Assembly: GCA_012932865.1 (NCBI GenBank)
Contig: SAXG01000039.1
Location: 124,001 to 188,000 of the forward strand
Direction: 5' to 3'
Length of the DNA stretch: 64,000 nucleotides
Origin: Amylostereum areolatum
Taxonomy: Eukaryota; Basidiomycota; Agaricomycetes; Russulales; Stereaceae
Shown: in pieces, positions 37,929 through 47,094 of the stretch
How the letters are laid out: each line of letters begins with the position of its first letter
Numbering within the stretch: the first letter of the stretch is position 1
Program-made: the position numbers and the translations under genes
The notes under the pieces: model-generated
What the model saw: only the letters and a program-made list of their open reading frames with translations
Told to the model about the DNA's origin: nothing
The model's database searches: none

Positions 37929-39414
37929 GCTTTTGAGATATGCGGTGAGGAGAAGGGGGGAGTGGTCTGAAGAAGAGATGACAAAAGGGGTGAGAAGCAA
38001 CGAGCAACCACTGAGATGAAACGTACGGGACTACGACTGGAAAGGGAGAGTGTAACTGGCAAAGGGTCCACCGAGGGCGTACGAAGCAGAAGAGAAGGGT
38101 CGGTTTGAAAGACGCAATGCTCGTCGGCGTCGTGAGAGAGGGCGACGAGGGGATGCAAGAGACGGCTGAATGATGGCGGCCAGCGTTGGGAACGCGGAAC
38201 ATGCCGCCGCCACTTCGAATTTGAACCTCCGACGCCGCGCCCGCCCTTTGGGCAGGCTCTTCCCGCCCCATCCTGTCTGTTCCCGCCTTTTCCCCCTATC
38301 AACTCTACTACTTACTGTCTTTCTAGGTCCTTTCCGAACTTCGTCTCTCGGATATTCCTATATCGTTGCTCACCTACCGTCGTTGGCCGTCGTCGGGCCC
38401 CCTCAGATCAGTCATGTTCATAGCGGCACAGCCAAACCAGACCCAACCATTATTGACTCACTGTGTTCCGCACGTCCGTCGAACTGCGCGCTAATTAAAA
38501 CAGGCAAGTTGCGACGTACCCAAACCTTTGGAGATAGTGAATCCTGACCGTACGCGGCTGCAGGCAGATGCAATATCGTTCCCAAGTTGGCGCCAAGGCC
38601 CAACGCTCACCAATGTCGGTCCTGGAACGGCACTGCTCACGACCTGTACTGTAACATCATTTTCGCCGAACTATCGGGACCCCTCCGCACCGGATGATCT
38701 CACAACTTCCCTTAGGCGCCCTCAGTTGTAGGCTTTGATTGATCCTCGCAAGCAGCCTTGTTCTTTACCCCCGCTCCTCATATTCTATATTGACTCGCCA
38801 CTGGATGAGCCATTTTCGGAACAAGAGCAATCATCTCTAGCGACCACCATCTATGCTCGAATGTATACATCCTCAACCACGCAGTGCACTCGAGTCACCC
38901 CGACGACTGCTCCGACACCAACAGCACTCTCTGGCCGTCTGGACTGGGCCTACTTCGCCGTCTGCATTGCATTTCTAATTGTCTGCATATATGCAAATGG
39001 TCCCTGGATAATTGCTGTACTGTCCCGATCGTAGTCTCTACCAATTGGTATGTATCCCCGTCTCCATCCCGGTCGTGCGTATTTTGGTGCTCTGCCCCCT
39101 CCATTGCGGACTTTGTGACCTTTGTCTCCGATATGGTTGCAGTGTTTTCTATCTTTTTGATGCAGATGCGCCGTCTACCTCTGTCGGCGAGACAGGATAT
39201 ACCCCATTATGTCACCAAATTATCCCAGGAATATCTGACTCGGTGTGTCCTAGTGTTGCATGTTGGCTCCGTGTCGAGTCAACCAATCTCGGCCGTTGTG
39301 CTGTTGGCCCAGGTCGCCGCTCTTGGGAAATCCCGACGGTCGTATGCTACACTGATCCTTTCCCTCCGGAAAGAGGAGCCACCCTAGTCATACGAGGAAA
39401 GATGTTTGCATCGG
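37929..39414. other. Intergenic, one weak membrane-protein frame
   Basis: 1.5 kb upstream of G-beta. The only point of note is a 57-residue frame at 38861-39034 (ATG 38861) ending with a hydrophobic segment WAYFAVCIAFLIVCIYANG. Nothing else supports it as a gene and I do not call it. Confidence 0.4.
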
Positions 39415-39421
39415 TATAAAA
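39415..39421 (+). promoter_or_regulatory. TATA box of dsRBD gene 1
   Basis: TATAAAA 122 bp before the start codon, in CGGTATAAAAGCTTCC. It is followed by a pyrimidine-rich leader (CTTCTCTCCTTC), a common layout in basidiomycete promoters. Confidence 0.6.
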
Positions 39422-39536
39422 GCTTCCAGCATGCGGTCGTTTCCGCTATCTTCTCTCCTTCACGTTTTCGCGCATCTCAACCCTCTCAGCTTCTCTCGGT
39501 TTTTGAACCCAGCGCACCTTCCGCGCCATTACCGCC

Positions 39537-39875
39537 ATGCCTTCCCAGCAAGTCGGTCAGTACTTCCGCCATACAAATGTGCTCCTCATCTCACCATTCC
39601 CCAGATTACATTGTGTTGCTCAACAACTACCTCCAACAAACCCGAGAGAACCATCTTCTCGTATGGGAATACTACGTACATGGTCCACAACATCAGGCCA
39701 TGCACACCGCACGAGCGAAGAGTAAGTACCTTCTGGTTACTGCAGCGAACTTCAGTCTGACCGCGCAGTTATAGTTGGCAATACAATCGTGGGGGAAGGC
39801 ACCGCCCCAACGCGTACCCAAGCGAAGCAGGTGGCGTCGTATCACCTCCTGCGCTCGCGGGGTATGCGCGTTTAG
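39537..39875 (+). CDS. Single dsRNA-binding-domain microprotein 1
   Basis: Three exons (39537-39555, 39605-39721, 39769-39875) give 80 residues in frame, ending MRV and TAG. The introns are 49 and 47 bp with good GT..AG ends. The product is essentially one dsRBD: helix 1 DYIVLLNNYLQQTREN, strands LLVWEYYVHGPQHQAMH with the GPxH loop, then after intron 2 IIVGNTIVGEGTAPTRTQAK, and helix 2 KQVASYHLLRSRG. In the family, GPxH and the lysines at the start of helix 2 contact the RNA; here GPQH is kept and the lysine cluster is reduced to TRTQAK. It has no Dicer, ADAR or kinase part. Paralogues lie 2.2 and 3.8 kb downstream with introns at the same places. Function unknown; dsRNA sensing or interference with RNAi is conceivable. 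Confidence 0.75.
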
Positions 39876-40401
39876 GACTCGCCATCGAACAATGACCACC
39901 CATTGTAGAGCCAGACGAAATGCACCATATCAATACTGACCAACGCGACTGTATCTTCTCCCCCCACACGGACCATGATCCCCTTCCACGAACTTTGATT
40001 TCTCCAACCACTTCGGACTGACTACGGCACTGAGCACCTCCCCTCCCGTCATGTACCCATGTATGCTGTACTATATTGATACTCCCTCCTATCTACTCAT
40101 CGAGTAGTAATAACCTGTACATTAACCTGTACATCCCATAATTTTCGGCCGTCTGTAGTCGTATCTATACTGTCAGCAGTGGTCATCATATAACATGCTT
40201 GTCCTTATATTCTTACGCTGCAAATGCAAGGTTTCTGCTCCCCTTACGACTTTTTTGGTCAACACTCGAGTTGACCGGCCGGCTTGCCACACAGACGCCC
40301 ACCGACGATGATGTTCCTCCTCATGAGTCATTTTGTGGCGTATGTAATTGACCTTCATCACCCTGTGGCCAACTTAGAGGAGTCAGAACGGGTCACAAGG
40401 C

Positions 40402-40654
40402 CTAAGAAAGCCTCGCTGCGCATTCATTGTGAAAATGGTAAGTGGAGGGTGTCAGCACGCTGCCCGTGGACTCGCCACCGCCGGTGAAACTGAAGATAAA
40501 CGCGACCGCTCGATGGGGCTCGCCAATGCCTCACAGCGGGCGACTTCATAGCTTCATACCTGGGGTTTGAATGAATTTCCGGCGTTGCAGTGGGTGCATG
40601 ATCGTAAATGACGGGAGTGCCGGCGGCGGGTTCAAGCTGAGTGCTGGGCGTCAT
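40402..40654 (-). CDS. Possible 60-residue microprotein
   Basis: ATG 40654 opens a frame MTPSTQLEPAAGTPVIYDHA that runs to a GTATGA donor at 40559. A TTCAG acceptor 70 bp on restores the frame with FTGGGESTGSVLTPSTYHFH and ends CAARLS with TAG at 40402-40404. The result is a short, polar, unstructured-looking protein of 60 residues with no family I know. It lies between dsRBD genes 1 and 2 on the opposite strand. The call rests only on an open spliced frame, so it may be chance. Confidence 0.25.
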
Positions 40655-42009
40655 GATCCTTATGAGATAAGGACCTAAGGTAGCGAAAGAGTAGCTATAA
40701 AAACCCGAATGTATGTCGGAGAGACCAGGGATGGGATGAGCGCTGAGCGTGGATTTGCGAATCCGAGTAAGAAAGATGATCGAATTTGAGCCTCACGGCG
40801 CGTGTTTTTCACCCGTTTGCCTCACCACTCCTGCTCCTTGCTCTTCCCTTGCTCGTCGTCGAAGTCCATCGACGCCACAACGCAACTATCGCGGGCCCAT
40901 GATCGTCGCTACATATGCCCTTTTCCAACATTGCTTGCCTCCGACTGGGAGCAATCCCGAGCAACGAGTGCCGCTGTTGCCACCGCCCGCGGATGTTGAG
41001 GGTATGCTTGCCGTTCATCAGCGTCAGCCCCGTCAGGTGCAGTTGTCTCTGCGTGGCATCCGCGCGAAATCGACAGTCGCTAGGCTTCTGCATGGTAGTT
41101 GGGCAAGGTACAGTACTATGATATGTCCGCCGCCGTGGTGGCGTTGACTTTGAGCGCAAAACGTGACCGCCTCCTCCTTCGCTCTCCTCGGAGATCGATG
41201 GGATCAGCCAGCGCTCGCCGATGTCATCGTCTGTCGACAGCTCCCGAGGCTCTTTGTACGCTGATCTCTCTGACGTGGTCTTGGCTGTGATACCCTGTCT
41301 CCTGCAACGAGGACTCAACGGTGTCCCCACATATTCATTGATGTGAGTATCCAATTGTGCTCCGTCACATTCTTATTAACGTGGCGACGCAGTACCCGGT
41401 CTTCATCAACGTCAGCTTCCTGGGTTGTGGACAATACACTCGCTTTCTCGCATGCTTATGGAGGGGGCCAATGATGAATATGCCGAGCTTGAAAGTCGAA
41501 CAGCCCACACTGAATACGCCACGTCCGCTCCGGAGTACTTACCCTGGGAGCATACATATTCTCACCTTGTTGGCCCCGTACTCCGATTCTGGGCAGCCTC
41601 GTGTGTTCTGAAAGCCAACTTCAAACGTGCCAGGGATGTTCGCTATCCGCATTTCCCATAGAAGAAACCTTCGACCCCTCCCCTCGATCGATGAAGTGGA
41701 TATCCTCCTAACCTCGAGTCCCAGGATGTCGCCATACAGGGGAGAAAGTGCGCCTTATAACAGTTCTTTTTTTCTGGGAATTTCGCGCGGTTGCGGCGTG
41801 CGTGCAGTTTTTCCGTCTCACTCGGAGTCGAGGTCGTACTTCGACGCGACTTCTTGGGTTGCGGCGTGGGCGGCACGGGTGGGTCTTTCATACGGCGTCG
41901 ACCATTCCCTCCAACATGGCGCAGGAGGGCAGCGTGCACTGGGTCCTCGAGATGGTAATCCGTTGGGGCGTCGACACGTTGGCCACCCGTGCATGACCGA
42001 GACAAGCAT

Positions 42010-42016
42010 ATAAGGA
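42010..42016 (+). promoter_or_regulatory. TATA-like box of dsRBD gene 2
   Basis: ATATAAGG in AAGCATATAAGGACC, about 45 bp before the preferred start codon. It parallels the TATA boxes before the two other dsRBD genes. Confidence 0.45.
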
Positions 42017-42058
42017 CCGCCTCGTCGATGGTGGATGGCTCCAGCAGCAGTTTGTACA

Positions 42059-42441
42059 ATGTCTCCTGTCCATGGTACGTTCTCGATATACGCTCGTATG
42101 CCTCCAATCTCAACTCGCCATCATAGGTACCGTCGCTCTTAACACCTGTTAGTCGCATCGCCATTTTTCCATCGTCTCCTCAGTCAACCTCCTCTTAGAT
42201 CTCCAAAGCGTCGGAAAGCAGGCCTCCCTGAGCTGGATCGACGTATCCGAAGGTCCTGTGCATGCTCCGATGTGGACGTGCACTTGCAAAGGTGTGTTCT
42301 GACCTCCGGTGATGCTCGTGTTTACTGATTGATTTTCTAGTCGATGGCCAGGCTGTTGCAACCGGCACTGGCACTCACAAACACCTCGCGCGCGACGCTG
42401 CGGCAGACAAGGCGCTCCCTATTTTGACGAGGTCCACTTGA
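42059..42441 (+). CDS. Single dsRNA-binding-domain microprotein 2
   Basis: The proposed exons 42059-42074, 42184-42291 and 42341-42441 give 74 residues in frame, ending TRST and TGA. The first exon is short (MSPVH) with a phase-1 junction just as in dsRBD gene 1; an ATG at 42028 is in another frame. The 109-bp first intron is longer than usual and may contain a small extra exon. The domain reads LLLDLQSVGKQ, LSWIDVSEGPVHAPMWTC, VDGQAVATGTGTHKHLARDA and AADKALPILTRS. This is a clear dsRBD with GPVH, the glycine-rich strand turn GTGTHK and the AA..AL helix. The second intron (42292-42340, phase 1) lies at the same position as in genes 1 and 3. Function unknown. Confidence 0.72.
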
Positions 42442-43612
42442 ACCAACTGTCCATGGAGCTGTTAACCATGACTCGCCGCTTCCTTTTCTGAGCTTTTCTT
42501 TGTCACTCTCGACTTGCTTCATTGTTCCAGTGGCCACGGAAATTATGAAAACCGCACACTTTCTTGACTGATCATCAGTATCTCACTTCCACCCCGCAAA
42601 ACGCGGCGGGCGGGCGGTTAATGCGGCATCCAGGTGTTCGGACACCACGGCGAACAATACGCGCGCCTTGGCCGCGCAGAAAAGGTGCAGAAAAGGTCCC
42701 CCCCTTTCGCCGGCCAGGGATCGCGCATCTGATCGGTGACTTGAGGCTCTGAAGTGCCACGACCCCCGTCTAAAGAGTAAACATCTCCATAATCTCATCG
42801 TGCCATGGCTCGGGAAGTTGTGCCGCGCGGAACGCCGAAACTTGTATAGCCGTTACTGCAGAAAGGGTGCCAGCGCTCCTAAAACTAGCTCTATAGATGC
42901 CGCAATCTACAGAACTCGTGCCGACCATGGGTAGCAAGCATGTTGGAAGGTGATACCCGTCCCGGGGTTGAGCGAGAACCCAACATGTATCTTTTCCAAC
43001 TGCAGAACCTCTCATGCAAGCTGACAATACGTCGTCTGCACAGACTGCACTTGTGACTCTAGCGCGGCGCTTCACACTTTTAATTTCCGGCGGTACGCAT
43101 GGACTGCTGGAGTAACGAGTTCGACGCGTCATGCCTGGTCACGCTCGTACAGTATGTCGCACTACGTCTCTTACCCTGGGTCTCTACCTCTTGATAGCCG
43201 GCGAACATTGCTCACAGTTGTGTATCCATCCGCAGACCGCATTTGTCAGTCTACCTCGATCTCCGTCCGTCAATGCTTCGTGACCTTTCACACCGGAAAA
43301 AACGTATTTTCTGGAGCACGCAGGTCATTGCGCGAACGTCCCGCCTGCAGTTACGTCTCAAGGCGCGAAGGAAGTACGTTTTCAACTCGTTCTACTGCGT
43401 TAACAAACGCTTGACGAATGTCTGCCTGGGAGCGCCGTTGTGGGCCACTGCGGGTCAACGTTCTTGGTAACTGTACGGGGACCGTTATTATCAATTAAGT
43501 ATGTGCCAACGACGAGGGCCCTCCTTCCCGCTCGGCTACCTGACAATTTGGGGCGGGTGCCGTGGTTTGGACCACATCTACGTCTGGTCCATGACCCATC
43601 GTCTTCTGTGCG
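42442..43612. other. Intergenic between dsRBD genes 2 and 3
   Basis: 1.2 kb with no supported gene. A short direct duplication GCAGAAAAGGT GCAGAAAAGGT occurs near 42676. A GC-rich block around 42600-42730 stays open on both strands but shows no domain. Confidence 0.45.
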
Positions 43613-43619
43613 TATAAAA
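43613..43619 (+). promoter_or_regulatory. TATA box of dsRBD gene 3
   Basis: TATAAAA in GCGTATAAAAGACAGG, 79 bp before the start codon and followed by a pyrimidine-rich leader. Confidence 0.6.
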
Positions 43620-43691
43620 GACAGGATGTCATAGCAAATTGAATCTCACCACTCACTGCTACCTCTCTACGCCATCCTACCTCGTGCAACC

Positions 43692-44084
43692 ATGGATCCT
43701 CGTCGTACGTTCACAGTGCATTTGTCCATGTGGTTTATCCAGGCTCATTTATCTGTATAGCGGTCGTCCACCTCAACAATCGTACATCTCGTCCTTTTAC
43801 TCATAATCTATACAGTACACCTGACCAAATCATAGTCTACCAAGGCCAGGGACGAACGGCGCATCTGCAATACATCGCAATAGACAACGGACCTTCGAGC
43901 CCAGCTCGGTGGACCGTCGAGTACAAAGGTATGTCGAATGACCATTGAGTGGCATTCCGCTGACCACTGGTGCCGCGATTCCACAGACAGCGGACGACTC
44001 CTCGGGCGTGCCACCGCCGCGAATCTCGCAGTCGCCAAAGAGCAGGCGGCGGCGATGGCGCTGACCACCCTCGGGGCGTCCTGA
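43692..44084 (+). CDS. Single dsRNA-binding-domain microprotein 3
   Basis: Four exons (43692-43704, 43761-43781, 43836-43928, 43987-44084) give 74 residues ending TTLGAS and TGA. Helix 1 reads VVHLNNLYQGQG, the strands HLQYIAIDNGPSSPARWTVEYK and SGRLLGRATAANL, helix 2 AVAKEQAAAMALTTL. Compared with its two neighbours, the histidine of GPxH is replaced (GPSSP) and the helix 2 entry NLAVAKEQ has a single lysine, so RNA contacts may be weakened. The first (phase 1, after four to five codons) and last (phase 1, after the K of the third strand) introns match those of genes 1 and 2; the middle intron of 54 bp is extra. Splicing of the first 150 bp is the least certain part. Confidence 0.65.
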
Positions 44085-44425
44085 TGCAATGACCTGTTTG
44101 CGACTGCGACGTCCTTGTTGGAAATGGGGAGAGAGGTCTGGTGTTCCATGTATCAATGATGCAAGAAGAAACTGTACCATCACTCTAGACTACGTCCCAC
44201 TTGGTTTTAACTTGTAATGACCAGCGAGTCAAGATGCCGCGTCTCAATTTTTAAATAGATTTCGTCTCTAACTTTCTTCCATATCCGTCACGGTGGGAAT
44301 AATTCAATTTGTTCAATTGTTGGCAACGCGCCTGTTGCCTTTAACTTCACTTCGATCAACGTTTGAACTAAACCAACCATCCTCTATCCGAAGCGCTTGT
44401 CTCAAAACTGCGTAGAGTACCTATA
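44085..44425. other. Intergenic, AT-richer
   Basis: 341 bp between dsRBD gene 3 and the small membrane protein. It carries TTTTTAAATAG near 44250, a possible TATA-like element for the next gene. No open frame of interest. Confidence 0.4.
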
Positions 44426-44806
44426 ATGTCACGTACTCGTGTGGGCTCGTTCCTCGTCGCCGGATTCGTGGGTTAGTTCAACGGGCGCTCGCGCTCGACT
44501 CTCGTCCAAACTCCAGACTTGTTTGACGGTGTTATCAGGCGTAGCCTCTGGAATTTACATCTTCAAACCTCTTCTCGAACAATCCGCCGCCGTCAGGTAT
44601 GTCCGTCGCCGTTCGCCCTCCTGCGCCAGCGCTGATGGACTGATTACAATAACTGACATTTATGACCTAGTCAAACTCCGAATCTTCCAGACAACAGCAA
44701 GGGATCGGTGGCCGCTGGCGTGACCGAGACTCGCCGCCGGTCTGGAGTGCTGGCAGGTCATAACGCCAGCGTGGGCAAAGCGGAGAAGAACTCGTCCACG
44801 CTATAA
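44426..44806 (+). CDS. Small single-span membrane protein, unknown
   Basis: Three exons joined at GTTAGT..CAG and GTATGT..CTAG introns give about 79 residues. The start ATG 44426 gives MSRTRVGSFLVAGFVG, joined to VASGIYIFKPLLEQSAAV, so residues 7-28 form one hydrophobic segment with glycine spacing, followed by a polar tail (PNLPDNSKGSVAAGVTETRR) ending KAEKNSSTL and TAA at 44804-44806. A basic start before a short span and a tail of this size is common among small mitochondrial inner-membrane proteins of fungi, but there is no family I can name. Intron phases fit well and the frame stays open across both junctions, which supports a real gene. It converges on SAD1, 165 bp away. Confidence 0.6.
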
Positions 44807-44971
44807 TTACATTGTGTACGCCTTCAAGTTGGACTTCGAGGTAGACGAGTCTCACTATTACCGAAGCGTGCGCGGACAATGATGCCATCTGGTGATTCTA
44901 GATGTGATAGTGATATACGATTACTGCTTTACGGTTCCATGTAAATGACCCCAGGATAGCGGCGAGGTTGT

Positions 44972-46898
44972 TTATGAGGTGGCACTGATCTTCGTGGCTC
45001 GTCTCTCCCAAATCTATTAGACCACATCAATTAACGGTCATGCGTCCTGGCATAATGTGTCCGCACCTGTAGGAAACTTTCGCCGAGGAAAATCATCTCC
45101 TTGCGAATCTCTTCGACGATCAGATCTTGTATCTGGTACCACTTTTCGTTGTCACCGCCGCCGCTGCCAGCCCTGAGTTGAACTTTCCACACTGTGTTCT
45201 CTTTATCACGCGCAGTTCCGGCGACCGATTCGTGGGTAATGTTGGCCACGAGGTCGTACACAAAAGGTGGGTGCGACGGGGGCGCATCAATGTCTGTATC
45301 GAAGTATATGTCAAATGTCATCAAATAGATGAAGGAGATAACAACGAACAGTCGCGAAAGTCCACGCCGCGGAGCGGGAAGTTGACAATCGTGGGGTTCT
45401 TCTCCTCCACAAAGTTGTTTTTCGTGAAGCGTTTATAGTGCATGATTATGTATGGGGGTAGTCGCTGACACTTGTAGCGACGAAGTTGGACCCCTTGATT
45501 CCTGTCAAAGCGGAGGGATAACGTGAACAAGCGGTTCCCTGACAGGAATCAGATACATACCTGGGTCGTAACGCCATCGTACTTGCTTAGCACAGCGTGG
45601 ATTCCGACTTGTGGTATAATGTTCTTTTCCACGGAGTCCTGGAAAAGCGGAGGCGGCGGTAGTTCTGCGGCGAGCAGCAGAAAAGGGGACGTTGTGGTTT
45701 TGATCTCTATAACATCACTGTCAGGACTGAGATGAGCCTGAAAACACCTAGCACCTGCCTCTGTCGATATCGAAACGGGGTTTGTCATTCTCTGCGGCAT
45801 CTGGTCTGACCACAACTTGCTGCGTCTCCATGCGCACTTCTCCTTGAAAGGTGGAGAACATGATGCCTGCGAGATGGCGTGTGAGTCCATGACCTTCTAG
45901 AAAAGGAACCCACGTACTGGAGTTGCGTTTTTTTGTTCCGCCCATGTCCTTATGCAAGTGGTTTAAAAGCCAGCTGATAAATTCAACAGGATCACCCTGG
46001 GTCTCCAGCTTGAACTTCCCACCGCTGGCCCGGCCCACCTCTTGCAAGAATTCGTGTGGGCTAACTTGGACTCTTGAAAAGTCGCGGATTCCAGACTTTC
46101 TTGGCCAAGGTCGCGAATCGCCGCAGCAGCTCAGATTGCTTTGCCGGTGAAGTTAGACAGTAACAGATAGTCGCGAAGAGGGGCAACATGCAACAGAGAG
46201 TGGATAACAACGTTCATGTAGTCGTTCCGCTTTATGTCATTGAGACCTATGTATCCCGGGAGGTAAGGTTTGGATGCAAGGTTATACGATGGCTTGGACA
46301 GGTGGGCTGGTGTGGAGAGAGTGGCGACCGATGCAGGAGTAAATGTCGGTGCAAGAACGAATGAAATATCCTCTAAAGAAGGATCGGATACAGGGTATCC
46401 ATCGGGCAGCACGTACACCTATTGAAGACACGTTGAGCATAGCAATATGATAGAAGGAGTCCCACTGGATACGCACTTTGGTCGTTTCTAGGTTGATGAA
46501 GACGTGGTGGTCTTCGTGAATCGAGTGCGCATATGCATATGAGTTACGACCCCGCCCTTGAAAGTACTTCCCGCAGACCAGGCAGCCATATATGTTGATA
46601 TTGGAGAGTGATATTGAGCAGACTTTCTCGAAGTCGAAATCAAGAACGGCGCGGTTCACCTGAGTCTCGATAAGCGTCTGCGAGGATACATAGATGATGA
46701 GTTACGCACCGTATCCAGGTAGAGATCAGTACCACGAGCCGCCTCGTTTGTGTTCACAATTTCTTCGTCTTCCTCGTCAGACATATTGGGCTCGGCTGTC
46801 GCGTCTTTCGCAGTTGAACCAGTAGCGCCGTCGCTCTGAGACTTTTCGTCGAGTCTTTGCCTTTTTGTCGGTCTTTCTGAATCCGGGAGGTTGTCCAT
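44972..46898 (-). CDS. SAD1: SAD1/USP39, tri-snRNP assembly factor (inactive ubiquitin protease fold)
   Basis: Sad1/USP39 is needed to build the U4/U6.U5 tri-snRNP. The start ATG 46898 gives MDNLPDSERPTKRQRLDE and an acidic lead. Then comes the zf-UBP finger (FDFEKVCSISLSNINIYGCLVCGKYFQGRG, YAHSIHEDHHVFINLETTKVYVLPDGY). The protease-like domain begins LPGYIGLNDIKRNDYMNVVI; active proteases have a cysteine where this has NDY, so it is catalytically dead as known for the family. Later blocks: GDPVEFISWLLNHLHKDMGG, LPPYIIMHYKRFTKNNF, EKNPTIVNFPLRGVDF and EEIRKEMIFLGESFLQ. The last small exon gives IWERRATKISATS and TAA at 44972-44974. It is divergent from RSM22, with 196 bp between starts. Confidence 0.94.
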
Positions 46899-47094
46899 GG
46901 CAAGAGATCGAGGAACGCGTAAGATGAACGATGGAGGCAAGGCGAGAAACGAGCATGACCGTGACGCCTATCGCGTCGTGTTCCAGTCCGGGCCGCTCTG
47001 GGCCGCTTCGCGTCGAAGGTGGCGAGCGAATCGCGTCGGGCCTGTTTCTCGCAGTTCACCTGGTCACCACCAACGGTGTGCAGCAAAGCCCCTG
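46899..47094. promoter_or_regulatory. Bidirectional promoter of SAD1 and RSM22
   Basis: 196 bp between divergent start codons, with no other gene. No TATA box is obvious. Confidence 0.45.

Larger units (their letters stand above)
39876..42058. other. 2.2 kb between dsRBD genes 1 and 2, weak frames only
   Basis: Apart from the possible microgene at 40402-40654 (listed), a GTGAGT donor at 41342 with an acceptor at about 41393 suggests transcription. Frames around it (MSSSVDSSRGSLYADL from 41221; EGANDEYAELESRTAHTEYA to a stop at 41661) could be pieces of one gene but I cannot join them convincingly. A TATA-like CTATAAAAACC lies at 40693. No known domain is seen. Confidence 0.35.

Noticed and set aside
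40809..41354. 181-codon minus-strand frame in the microprotein island
   Set aside because: It starts at a TTG, has no motif, and frames of this length occur by chance in this GC-rich sequence.
41643..42164. 173-codon minus-strand frame starting MAMRLTGVKSDG
   Set aside because: It overlaps the promoter and first exon of dsRBD gene 2 and has no known domain; retained only as a remote possibility.
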